The notes beneath the pieces were generated by a model. That model did no database searches. It had not been told where the DNA came from and worked only from the letters and a program-made list of their open reading frames with translations. This document shows positions 53,418 to 61,900 of a stretch of 64,000 bases of DNA, one piece after another. Numbering within the stretch: position 1 is the stretch's first letter; each line of letters begins with the position of its first letter. This DNA is from Novosphingobium resinovorum (GTDB taxonomy: Bacteria; Pseudomonadota; Alphaproteobacteria; Sphingomonadales; Sphingomonadaceae). The stretch spans positions 434,001 to 498,000 of the forward strand of contig NZ_BSFC01000021.1 of the NCBI RefSeq assembly GCF_027922145.1, read 5' to 3'. The translations under genes were made by a program, and so were the position numbers.

Positions 53418-53964
53418 TCGTGACGGGCGCATCGCCGCGATGCTCGACAAGCACGAGATCCGCGAATGCCTGGAGCGCTTCTCCCGGGGCATGGACCGGT
53501 TCGACCGCGCCATCTACCTGTCGGCCTTCTGGGACGATGCCGAAACGGCGGCGGGGCCTTTCGTGGGCAGCGCCGCAGACTGCTGGGACTGGGCGATCCC
53601 GATGCACGAGGCTGGGCAGATCGTCACGCACCATGCGCTGCTGCAATCCAACATCGATCTCGATGGCGACATCGCCCATGCCGAGACCTACTACCAGTTC
53701 GTCGGCCGCAACCGCGATGAAAGCCTTTGGGTCGCGGGCGGGCGCTATGTCGACCGGCTGGAGCGGCGGGACGGCGAATGGAGGATCGCCCTGCGCACGA
53801 ACGTGATCGAGTGGGGCTTCATGCCGCCGCCGATGCCAATCCCGTTCGCCGACGTGCCCGACATTGCGCTGAACGGCGTATCGGCCCGCAACGGCAGCGA
53901 TCCGTCCTATCGCCGTCCACTCGTCAACCTGCGCCAGCCGGCCAATCCCGCCAAATCGTCATGA
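53407..53964 (+). CDS. SnoaL-like NTF2-superfamily protein
   Basis: A 185-residue SnoaL_4-type cone-fold protein related to the one at 51979: RIAAMLDKHEIRECLERFSR, GMDRFDRAIYLSAFWDDAE, and WRIALRTNVIEWGFMPPP. GTG start at 53407 with GGAGG nine bases upstream, overlapping the preceding SDR gene by 11 bp; a TTG at 53398 has no room for a ribosome site. Second SnoaL/SDR pair of the operon. Confidence 0.8.
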   Translation: MANDRDGRIAAMLDKHEIRECLERFSRGMDRFDRAIYLSAFWDDAETAAGPFVGSAADCWDWAIPMHEAGQIVTHHALLQSNIDLDGDIAHAETYYQFVGRNRDESLWVAGGRYVDRLERRDGEWRIALRTNVIEWGFMPPPMPIPFADVPDIALNGVSARNGSDPSYRRPLVNLRQPANPAKSS

Positions 53965-54839
53965 GCGGGCTTTCGGGCAAGGTCGCACTCGTCACCGGGG
54001 CCACGCGCGGCATCGGCAAGGGCGTGGCCTGCGCGCTCGCGGAGCAAGGGGCGACGGTCTACGTTACTGGCCGTACCCGATCCGCCGGGGGGCACGCCTT
54101 GCCCGGTTCGCTGGAGGAAACGGTCGCCGAAGTGAACGCGCGCGGCGGACGCGGCGTCGCTCTCGCGCTGGACTTGCTCGATGATGCGCAGATCCGCACG
54201 GTGTTCGAACAGGTCGCGCGCGACGAAGGGCGCCTCGACCTGCTGGTGAACAACGCCATGGCCATTCCCGAGAGCATGACCCAACGCACCGGATTCTGGG
54301 ACAAGCCGCTCGATGAGGAATGGCAGATCTGGAACACCGGCCTGCGTGCCGCCTACGTCGCGGCATGGCATGCGGCACGAATCATGGTGCCGCAGGGCTC
54401 CGGGCTGATCGCCGCGCTATCCGGCTACGTAGGCGTGACCTACACGTACGACGTGGTCTTCGGGACGACCAAGACCGCGACCGACCGGATGATGCGCGAC
54501 ATGGCCCACGAGCTTCGCGACACGGGCGTCAGCGCGATCTCCCTCTGGCAGGGATTCACCTATACCGAGCGCGCCACCGAGAACCTCAAGTCGGTTCCGG
54601 GCATGGCGAACCAGCTCAACAGCGCGGTCGGCTCCTCCCCCGAGTTCCCGGGACGGGTGATTGCGGCACTGGCGATGGATCCGGCGAGCAGGTCGAAATC
54701 GGGCGGAACTTTCATAAATGCCGAACTCGCCGCCGAATATGGCGTGACCGATAGGAACGGGCGGACTATCCCCTCGCTGCGTGAAAGCCGCGGCGCGCCG
54801 TTGTGGAGGCCGGGCGACACATCCTGGAGCAACCGTTAA
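53961..54839 (+). CDS. DHRS1-like short-chain dehydrogenase with Phe in place of catalytic Tyr (second)
   Basis: A 292-residue paralogue of the 52521 protein. Cofactor motif TGATRGIGKGVA and VNNAMAIPES are intact. The active-site stretch reads ALSGYVGVTYTYDVVFGTTK, again with Phe at the Tyr position of YxxxK and the same TYTY upstream. SLWQGFTYTERATENL is shared with the first copy. Its ATG overlaps the SnoaL-like stop by 4 bp. The parallel substitution in both copies suggests a conserved, altered activity rather than decay. Confidence 0.83.
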   Translation: MSGLSGKVALVTGATRGIGKGVACALAEQGATVYVTGRTRSAGGHALPGSLEETVAEVNARGGRGVALALDLLDDAQIRTVFEQVARDEGRLDLLVNNAMAIPESMTQRTGFWDKPLDEEWQIWNTGLRAAYVAAWHAARIMVPQGSGLIAALSGYVGVTYTYDVVFGTTKTATDRMMRDMAHELRDTGVSAISLWQGFTYTERATENLKSVPGMANQLNSAVGSSPEFPGRVIAALAMDPASRSKSGGTFINAELAAEYGVTDRNGRTIPSLRESRGAPLWRPGDTSWSNR

Positions 54840-55175
54840 CCAGCGGTGCTTCTCCAGCGCCGGTGTCCTTTGGCCCGTTCATTATAGTCAGAGATTGCCA
54901 ATCGACATCGTGACTGGAGCGCGCGCGCCCGAGAGCGAGTGCTTCGCGTAACGAACGGAAAATTGCTCGAACGTCGACCTTGCTTCCCTCTACAGAGCGG
55001 CACTGCCCGCATTGGATGCTGCGACGGCGGTGGTCTACCGAGACATCGATAGCTCACGAGCGCGGGGAAGTATCTGGCCCTGACGCCCATGGATCGCTAC
55101 ATCCTCCACCCCGATCTTCGATTGGGAGAACCTCCCGGCGAAGATCTGCAGGGGCTGTCCTGAGTAGGAAAAGAG
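54840..55175. other. Intergenic stretch, no gene recognised
   Basis: About 336 bases between the SDR operon and the formylglycine-generating enzyme gene. The last about 100 bases can be read in two broken frames (around MDRYILHPDLRLGEPPGEDL) and could be gene debris, but no family is recognised. Confidence 0.35.
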
Positions 55176-56159
55176 ATGGATACCGACCACCTGACCGCAC
55201 CGGAGCAGACCACTGCGCCGACTGGCATGACCTGGATCGCGGGCGGTGCCTTTACGATGGGCTCCGACCGTTTCTACCCAGAAGAAGCCCCGTCGCGCCG
55301 GGTCTCCGTGCATGGCTTCTGGATCGACACCACGCCTGTGACCAACCGCCAGTTCGCCGCCTTCATCGAGGCGACCGGATACACGACCGTCGCCGAAATC
55401 GCGCCTGACCCCAAGGACTATCCCGGAATGCTGCCGGGCATGGACCGCGCCGGATCCCTCGTGTTCCACAAGACCGCGACGCCGGTGGACACCGCCAACC
55501 CCGGCAACTGGTGGCGCTTCGAATTCGGTGCCGACTGGCGCCATCCGCTCGGCCCCGACAGTGATGTCGACAGGCTCGGCCTATGGGATCACCCTGTCGT
55601 GCAGGTCGCCTATGCGGACGTCGAGGCCTATGCGAAGTGGGCGGGCAAGGACCTCCCGACCGAAGCCGAGTTCGAGTTTGCCGCACGCGGCGGGCTGGAC
55701 GACGCCGACTATGCCTGGGGCGACGAACTGGCCCCCGGCGGAGCGATGATGGCGAACTACTGGCAAGGGCTGTTTCCTTTCGCCAACCAGATGCTCGACG
55801 GGTGGGAACGCACTTCTCCGGTCCGCACTTATCCCTCCAACGGCTACGGCGTGTTCGACATGATCGGCAACACGTGGGAATGGACCTCCGACTGGTGGAG
55901 CGACAACCCCGGTGCTTCGAAGAAGAAAGCGGGCCAGTCATGCTGCACCGTCAGCAATCCTCGCGGCGGCAGATTGAAGGACAGTTTCGACCCCGATCAG
56001 CCACGGGTCCGGATCGGTCGCAAGGTTCTGAAAGGTGGATCACACCTGTGCGCGGCCAATTACTGCCAGCGCTATCGTCCAGCAGCACGTCACCCCGAGA
56101 TGATAGACACCGCAACCTCGCACATCGGCTTTCGCTGCGTGCTGCGCCCAACGGTATGA
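55176..56159 (+). CDS. Formylglycine-generating enzyme (sulfatase-modifying factor family)
   Basis: A 327-residue FGE/SUMF-fold protein. FGE oxidises a Cys in sulfatases to the formylglycine they need for activity. Segments: WIAGGAFTMGSDRFYPEEAP, HGFWIDTTPVTNRQFAAFIE, AKWAGKDLPTEAEFEFAARG and GNTWEWTSDWW. The copper-binding active-site Cys pair is present as GGSHLCAANYCQRYRP (Cys292 and Cys297), matching human SUMF1's GGSYMCHRSYC, so it should be a true FGE rather than an EgtB-like or non-enzymatic member. No signal peptide. No sulfatase gene lies in this window. Confidence 0.9.
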   Translation: MDTDHLTAPEQTTAPTGMTWIAGGAFTMGSDRFYPEEAPSRRVSVHGFWIDTTPVTNRQFAAFIEATGYTTVAEIAPDPKDYPGMLPGMDRAGSLVFHKTATPVDTANPGNWWRFEFGADWRHPLGPDSDVDRLGLWDHPVVQVAYADVEAYAKWAGKDLPTEAEFEFAARGGLDDADYAWGDELAPGGAMMANYWQGLFPFANQMLDGWERTSPVRTYPSNGYGVFDMIGNTWEWTSDWWSDNPGASKKKAGQSCCTVSNPRGGRLKDSFDPDQPRVRIGRKVLKGGSHLCAANYCQRYRPAARHPEMIDTATSHIGFRCVLRPTV

Positions 56160-56229
56160 ACATAAGCGGGCACGACGGACCTACAAGCTGAGGTAAGCGG
56201 TTGCTCTCGCCTCAGGCTATATCACCGAA

Positions 56230-56348
56230 CATCGCCGCGATTTTACATAAATTTCGCCGATTAAATTAGCAAACAAAATAATATATCGCACCACCATTTG
56301 TTAAATATTCACTATGAATGCAAGCTATTTCAACAATTTAGCATTAAA
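56230..56348. other. AT-rich island between convergent genes
   Basis: About 120 bases strikingly rich in A and T (for example 56255-56300) in an otherwise GC-rich window. It lies between the ends of the FGE gene and the histidine kinase gene. No terminator stem or gene was recognised. Confidence 0.5.
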
Positions 56349-58607
56349 TTACGCGAAATCTCTTGAAGTGGAATTTCCTTTTTGCAAAGGGAGCTTGAGC
56401 ATAAATCCTGTCCCCCGTCCAAGCTCGCTATAGCATTCGATTTGCCCGTGATGACGAATCATCACTGTATGGACGAAGCTCAGTCCGAGACCGGCACCGT
56501 TGGTCCTCGGCCCCAAGCCGACCGGCCCACGGTGAAAGCGCTCGAAGATCGCCTGCTTCAAAGTCGGCTCGATTCCCGGTCCCTGGTCCTCGATCGCGCA
56601 CACGGCCCACATCGAGCCATCACCTCGCGGCTCGCTGGAAAGCGCGCACGTAATGGTCGTCCCTTGCATGCTGTATTTGATGGCATTGCCGATCACGTTG
56701 ACCAGCGCCCTGGTCAGCAAGGACCGCTCCACCATGACCAGTAGCCGCTCGTCCCCGCGGGTCACGATGTCGATGTATTTGGCCTTAGACTGCGGCCAGA
56801 GATCATCGATCGCGTCCATCAGCATGTCGCCGAGATCGACTTCCTCCAAGGCATACTCGAGATTTTCCGCGCGGGCCAGTTGGACGAACCCGTCGGCGAG
56901 TTGCAGAGTACGCTCCGCATAGTGCCGGATGATACCGGATTCCCTGGGTGAAATACGATCGGAAGGCGCGGTTTCGAGTACCGCAAGGATCGATGCCTGG
57001 GGTGAGCGCATGTCATGGGTGAGCAGTTGCACAACGTCGTCGCGTTGCTTTTGCGCGGCCCTGGCTTCGCTGACGTCGACAAAACGGATAACCCAGCCGA
57101 CACATCCTCCCTCTGCCGAGGTCTGTCCGGCCATTCCGACAAGAAAGAAACGCCCCTGATCGAGTTGTACCTCGCAGGCGATCGGCTCCTCGATCGCAGG
57201 AGGAAAGCGAACCGCCTCACCGCTGCCCGCGAGGCGGCATCGGCTCATGATCGATGCCGCGCTGCTCCCCTCTTGCAGTCCCCCGACCTCGGCAGCGAAA
57301 AGCTTGCGCGCCGCCACATTCGCCAGCAGGATGGCGCCATTCAGATCTGACACGATCGTTGCGTCCGGCAACTGGTCGAGCCGGTCGGCGACGAAATGGC
57401 GCATCTCGCGGTGACGGGTGATCGCGGCGTTCAATAATGCGATCGTGTATTCGACGCCCCTCTCGGTATGAACGACGTCGCTTTGCGGAACCAGCATAGG
57501 CTGTTCCTGCAGGCGCTCGAGTTGTGCGCGCATGAACCGTTCGGTCGCCGCCAACTGCCTCCATCCCCAGATGGGATAGGCCAATGCAAGACCGGTCAGC
57601 GCTGCAGAAGGGGGCAGCCATATGCGCAGCAGCATCAGTGCACAGATCGATAGGCCCAGCACCAGTGCCGAGCACAATGCCAGGCAGGCCAGCGCCGGCA
57701 TCCGCCTGAAAGGCCCCAGCCCCAACATCAAGATCCACAGCGGCAGCAATCCCGCGACGAGGCAGGAAGACAGGCTGGCCTGCATCATCATCGTGCCGGC
57801 ACGCAGCCCCTGAAGCAGATAGGCCTGAATTTCGAGCCCGGACAACACGCCGCCGGCGGGCGTTGCGTATCGGCTGCCGAGCCCGGACGCAGTTACGCCG
57901 ACGAGGACGATCTTGCCCTTTACGAACTCGGCGGGCACCTCCCCTGCCAGAACCGCTGCGGCCGGGATCTCGGGCCAGCGCCCTGCGCCACCGCCGAACG
58001 GGATCAGCCTGCCCTGCAAGGAGACTTTCCTGCCTCCTGCGAGGGACTGCGCCATGACGCGCATCAGCAGCTGGGACCGGCCGGGCCCTTGATCCGAACG
58101 CGGTGCCGCGCGCACGACACCGTCCGGGTCCGGCGCGATGGTGGCGCCGCCGATCCCGGCGGCGGCGTTACGAAACAGGTCGATCGGAAGGATCGCCGCG
58201 GCGCCGCTGCCCGATGAAAGGCCCGGGAGAACCGGCAGGTAGACCGGAGCACCACTTGCCATCGAGCGCGCCAGCGCATCATCGTTGCCCGCATCGGTTG
58301 GCTCGGTGAAAAGCACATCGTAGCCGATCGCCTTCGCCCCCGCCGCATTGAGCCGGTCGATTAGCGCTGCATGGGTCGCGCGGTTCCATGGCCAGCGACC
58401 GATCCTTCGCACGCTATCGTCATCGATCTCGACCAGCAGGATCGCATCGGATGACGGCGACGGAACGAGTTGCAGCAGGTGATCGTAGATGCCGTTGTCG
58501 AACCGCTCCATCGTGCGGTCCATCGTCATGAGCATGACCAGCAGGCTGGTGACGATGGCGATCAGCCACCACTGGGTACGCAGCTTGAGATGCCGCCGTA
58601 CCCTCAC
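56349..58607 (-). CDS. CHASE2-domain sensor histidine kinase
   Basis: A 752-residue membrane kinase. One N-terminal helix (WWLIAIVTSLLVMLMTM) is followed by a periplasmic CHASE2 domain (about residues 45-290; VEIDDDSVRRIGRWPWNRAT, GAKAIGYDVLFTEP, GKIVLVGVTASGLGSRYATP), three further helices, a PAS-like region, and the kinase core. The phospho-His box is LLTHDMRSPQASILAVLET, the N box NVIGNAIKYSM, and the G boxes IEDQGPGI and GAGLGLSFVH. GTG start at 58607, overlapping the FecR-like gene stop (GTGA) behind GAGGGG. It is the third gene of the regulator / LysM-FecR / kinase operon. Confidence 0.9.
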   Translation of the reverse strand: MRVRRHLKLRTQWWLIAIVTSLLVMLMTMDRTMERFDNGIYDHLLQLVPSPSSDAILLVEIDDDSVRRIGRWPWNRATHAALIDRLNAAGAKAIGYDVLFTEPTDAGNDDALARSMASGAPVYLPVLPGLSSGSGAAAILPIDLFRNAAAGIGGATIAPDPDGVVRAAPRSDQGPGRSQLLMRVMAQSLAGGRKVSLQGRLIPFGGGAGRWPEIPAAAVLAGEVPAEFVKGKIVLVGVTASGLGSRYATPAGGVLSGLEIQAYLLQGLRAGTMMMQASLSSCLVAGLLPLWILMLGLGPFRRMPALACLALCSALVLGLSICALMLLRIWLPPSAALTGLALAYPIWGWRQLAATERFMRAQLERLQEQPMLVPQSDVVHTERGVEYTIALLNAAITRHREMRHFVADRLDQLPDATIVSDLNGAILLANVAARKLFAAEVGGLQEGSSAASIMSRCRLAGSGEAVRFPPAIEEPIACEVQLDQGRFFLVGMAGQTSAEGGCVGWVIRFVDVSEARAAQKQRDDVVQLLTHDMRSPQASILAVLETAPSDRISPRESGIIRHYAERTLQLADGFVQLARAENLEYALEEVDLGDMLMDAIDDLWPQSKAKYIDIVTRGDERLLVMVERSLLTRALVNVIGNAIKYSMQGTTITCALSSEPRGDGSMWAVCAIEDQGPGIEPTLKQAIFERFHRGPVGLGPRTNGAGLGLSFVHTVMIRHHGQIECYSELGRGTGFMLKLPLQKGNSTSRDFA

Positions 58608-59959
58608 CAGTTCCCCTCGACCCTCAACTCGCCGTAATCCGACCATTCGGTACTGACCTTACCGTCGACGAGCCGGCTGGTCTGCACGCGCCAGCGATAG
58701 CGGCCGCGCGGCAGATCGATCACCGGCTGGGACGTGTTTGAGAGTTCGGGCAGGTCGACCAGCGGTCTTGCCTCCTTGCCTGCCTTGGCAAGCTGGAAGC
58801 GGAACCGTGCGCCCGACCAATCGCGCGCGTTCCACCAGAACAGGTATTGGCGATACGGCCCCGCCCAACCCATCTCGATGCCCATGCGCAGCCCTTCGAG
58901 GCGGCGCTGGAAGGAGGATGTCGCGGGCGCGCCCTCCAACTCGTTACGGTCGATAGCGGTTGCCCGCACGAAGTAGGCGCCATCGGGCAGCGACGCGAAC
59001 CGCAACTCCGGAGACTTGCTGGTCGCCTCGTCCAGAACCTCGAGGAACCTGGCGTCGGCGGCGATCTGCACATGGTAGGCCGTGGCGCCGGGCAACGGCT
59101 TCAGGATGAAATGTAGGCCTTCGCCGGTCTGGGCCGCATCCGGCTCAAGCAGTTCGGGAGCAGGCAGCAGGGCGACCGGCTCCGACAGTTCACTTGTCGT
59201 TCCGAAGCCTGCGGGCAGCGTCTGTGTCTCGTGCGCCTCGGCATCGAAACCGACCTTGCCTTCCAGCACTTCGCTCGTCGCCAGCCCGGCATCCGCATCA
59301 TAGGCCATCCGGAACTTCGTGCCCCGCACCGAGGTAATGGCCCGGGGGGTCGAGAACCGGAAATCGCTTTGCGGGTCAGTCATCGGCGTGACGGTGGCGC
59401 TCGCGCCGCCCCGCTCGATGCCGAACAGGCGCTCGACGTGGCTGTCGAACACCAACCGGCGCAGGCGCTGCACGCGCACGGTCGACTGCGACGGCAGAGC
59501 GATGGTCGTCGCGTCGGGCAACGCGAGCGTGACGAACGACTTCTGCCCGGTCTCGATGAGCATCCCCTCGCCCACCGTCATGCCGACGGCAGCCGGCTTT
59601 CCGCCGATCCGCACCGCGCCGCGAACGCTGTGCACGGTTCCCCTCACCGGCTCGTGCCTCAGCAGTTCGCGCGGGATGACGAGCACCATCCCCACCGGCA
59701 ACCGCAGCGGATCCGCCACCCGGTTGAGCCGTTGGACGATGCGATAGTCTTCGGTGCGGATGAAGTAGTTGGCGGCCAGCCGAAAGAGGTTGTCTCCGGG
59801 CCGGACCACGTAACGCACATCAGGGCGCGCCGGCTCCACCACCGCGGTGCCGTCGGGCCTAGCGACGGCCATCCCGCCGGGAACTGCCGCCAGCAGCAGG
59901 AGGGCGGCGCTTGTCGATACGCGGGTTCTACGATGCCAGGGCTTCAAGTCGATATCCAT
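58604..59959 (-). CDS. Exported LysM and FecR domain protein
   Basis: A 451-residue periplasmic protein. The signal segment STSAALLLLAAVPGGMAVA is followed by a LysM domain (about residues 48-95; YVVRPGDNLFRLAANYFIRT) expected to touch peptidoglycan. A FecR-type domain follows (about 110-240; VRGAVRIGGKPAAVGMTVGE, ALPDATTIALPSQSTVRVQR, TSVRGTKFRMAYD), then fibronectin-like repeats to the C-terminus. It starts 32 bp inside the regulator gene and ends overlapping the kinase start, so the three proteins are made together and it may supply the cell-wall or envelope signal to the CHASE2 domain. Confidence 0.88.
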   Translation of the reverse strand: MDIDLKPWHRRTRVSTSAALLLLAAVPGGMAVARPDGTAVVEPARPDVRYVVRPGDNLFRLAANYFIRTEDYRIVQRLNRVADPLRLPVGMVLVIPRELLRHEPVRGTVHSVRGAVRIGGKPAAVGMTVGEGMLIETGQKSFVTLALPDATTIALPSQSTVRVQRLRRLVFDSHVERLFGIERGGASATVTPMTDPQSDFRFSTPRAITSVRGTKFRMAYDADAGLATSEVLEGKVGFDAEAHETQTLPAGFGTTSELSEPVALLPAPELLEPDAAQTGEGLHFILKPLPGATAYHVQIAADARFLEVLDEATSKSPELRFASLPDGAYFVRATAIDRNELEGAPATSSFQRRLEGLRMGIEMGWAGPYRQYLFWWNARDWSGARFRFQLAKAGKEARPLVDLPELSNTSQPVIDLPRGRYRWRVQTSRLVDGKVSTEWSDYGELRVEGNW

Positions 59960-60614
59960 ACGAGTATATCGGGACCAGCTTCACGCCGTTATCCGGGCGA
60001 AGATGCAGCTTGGTCCTGACGTTTGAGATGTGCACGTCGAGGGTTCTCGTGGGGAGGTTCGGGTTGCGTCCCCATACGGCTTCGAAAATGTAGGCGCGCG
60101 CCAGAGCGCGGTGCATGTTCCTGAACAGGAGCAGCGCCAGCGCGAATTCCTTCGCGGTCAGCGCAATCGGCTCTCCGGAGAGTTCGACCGTCTCGGCCCG
60201 CGTGTCGAAGCAGTAGCTGCCATAGTGTTCGAAACCCGACAGCGCTGCGGGATAGGCCCGGCGCGCCAAGGCGTTGATCCTGGCCTTGAGCACGACCGGT
60301 GCGACCGGTTTGATCACATAGTCATCGGCTCCGGCAGTCAGCCCGGCGACGATATCCTCTTCCGCGGACCTGCTGGTGAGCATCAGCGAAGGCGGTGCGA
60401 TCTCCAGATTGTCTCGCACCCACGATATGACCTCAAGGCCGGACAGCCCCGGCACGTTCCAGTCGAGAATGAGGAGATCGTAGGTTGATCGGTGTAATGC
60501 CCGCACGAGAACCTGACCCTCGCCGAACACTTCGCAGGAATGGCCAGCCTCTGCGAGCGTCATCTCCACAAGCCCAGCCAGGGCCACATCGTCCTCAAGT
60601 ATCGCTATCCGCAC
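59928..60614 (-). CDS. OmpR-family response regulator
   Basis: A 228-residue response regulator. The receiver has acidic residues ILEDDVAL, the phospho-acceptor Asp51 in LLILDWNVPG, Thr/Ser in LMLTSRSAEED and Lys in DDYVIKPV. The C-terminal OmpR-type winged helix includes ALTAKEFALALLLFRNMHRA and TRTLDVHISNVRTKLHL. GTG start at 60614 behind AAAGGG (MRIAILEDD); an earlier GTG at 60638 has no good ribosome site. First gene of the operon with the LysM-FecR protein and CHASE2 kinase. Confidence 0.9.
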   Translation of the reverse strand: MRIAILEDDVALAGLVEMTLAEAGHSCEVFGEGQVLVRALHRSTYDLLILDWNVPGLSGLEVISWVRDNLEIAPPSLMLTSRSAEEDIVAGLTAGADDYVIKPVAPVVLKARINALARRAYPAALSGFEHYGSYCFDTRAETVELSGEPIALTAKEFALALLLFRNMHRALARAYIFEAVWGRNPNLPTRTLDVHISNVRTKLHLRPDNGVKLVPIYSYGYRLEALAS

Positions 60615-60801
60615 GGCCGCCCTTTTTTGCCCCTGCACAGGGCTGAGACTCCGCCATAGCAGCGCCGATGCCGATTGCGAGGCGGGGCGGCCGGGCTTTG
60701 CAATGTTTTACAGGTGGTGTCTCGAAGAAGGGCAGGTCCGATTTTGCACTCCTTTACATGACAGTCCCAAACCACGCCGCTTATGGCGCGACTCAAGCTA
60801 A

Positions 60802-60818
60802 CTAGGGAAAGTCCCTAG
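60802..60818. promoter_or_regulatory. Palindrome in the divergent regulator / GGDEF intergenic region
   Basis: CTAGGGA-AAG-TCCCTAG, seven-base perfect arms. It lies between the divergent response regulator and diguanylate cyclase genes and is a candidate operator for the regulator or a small transcript hairpin. Confidence 0.4.
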
Positions 60819-60891
60819 AGAACAAGGCGATGGTTGACGGGAGCCTCACAGGCGGCTGCGACATTTCCATTGCGAGCGCCGTTGGAGGATC

Positions 60892-61788
60892 GTGGAACAC
60901 CTGTTCGGATCGATGTCGCTGGCAGCCTGCATGTTCGATCGCAATCTTACAATCGGCAAGGCCAGCAAGGCGGCGGCCACGATGTTCGGCCTTCCGACGC
61001 TGTTGGGGCGGCAAGCTGACGACTTGGTCCCCGGGGCCGCGCCGGTGCTGCACCGGTGCTTTGAGCTGGCCGACTTCGGCCTGCCTCTCCCTGATCACCG
61101 GTTCATCATGGGCGGGCGTGATTATGCCGTTACATTTCATCCCTTGCGACACGCAGGCCTCGGCATCACCGCGCTGCTGGCCGTAGCCATGGACGTTACC
61201 CGCAGTCTCCGGATCGAACGTGTACTTCGCGCTTCGCGTCGACGCCTTCTGATGGCATCCCGCCAGGACCACCTCACCGGACTGCTGAACCGGCGCGGGT
61301 TCGATGCCGCGCTCCACCGTGAAGTCAGACGGGCAAGGCGATCGGCGACCCCTCTCTCGCTTCTGATCATAAATATTGACTGGTTCAAGGCCTACAATGA
61401 CAATCTTGGGCACCAGGAAGGCGATCGATGCCTTGGTCTCGTCGCCGACGCTCTCGGTACATGCTTGCGGCGGGCAAGCGATCTCGCCTGTCGCTATGGC
61501 GGTGAGGAGTTCGTGCTGATCCTTCCCGAAACCGATGCCAAGGGTGCAGTGGCCGTAGCGGCCAATTGCCAGCAGGCGATACATACTCTTGCGATCGCGC
61601 ATCCCGCCAGCGCATACGGGCGGCTCACGACCAGCATCGGCATCGTTGCAGCGCAAGCCTTATCGATTCCCGTCGATCCGACAGGGCTTTTCGCACAGGC
61701 CGATACTGCGTTGTACAGGGCAAAGAACAACGGTCGAAACCGCTGGGAGATCAATGACTGTTCGGCAGCAGAGCGTTCGTTGCGGTAG
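60892..61788 (+). CDS. Diguanylate cyclase (GGDEF) with short N-terminal sensor region
   Basis: A 298-residue cytoplasmic protein. About 125 residues of PAS-like N-terminus (MFGLPTLLGRQADDLVPGAA) precede the GGDEF domain (RQDHLTGLLNRRGFDAALHR). The active site is CRYGGEEFVLILPE, and an intact RxxD inhibitory site (RASD) lies five residues before it, so product-inhibited c-di-GMP synthesis is expected. GTG start at 60892 with GGAGG only three bases away, slightly too close. Divergent from the two-component operon and possibly controlled by it. Confidence 0.88.
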   Translation: MEHLFGSMSLAACMFDRNLTIGKASKAAATMFGLPTLLGRQADDLVPGAAPVLHRCFELADFGLPLPDHRFIMGGRDYAVTFHPLRHAGLGITALLAVAMDVTRSLRIERVLRASRRRLLMASRQDHLTGLLNRRGFDAALHREVRRARRSATPLSLLIINIDWFKAYNDNLGHQEGDRCLGLVADALGTCLRRASDLACRYGGEEFVLILPETDAKGAVAVAANCQQAIHTLAIAHPASAYGRLTTSIGIVAAQALSIPVDPTGLFAQADTALYRAKNNGRNRWEINDCSAAERSLR

Positions 61789-61900
61789 CTTCCTGAAAAG
61801 TCACAGTCGCTTTCGCTCTTTACCGGCCTCGCACCGAGCGATGTGCAGCCCCGCCAGCTTTCCTGCAGAAAACATAATTCCGCCCAGACCGAAGACGATA

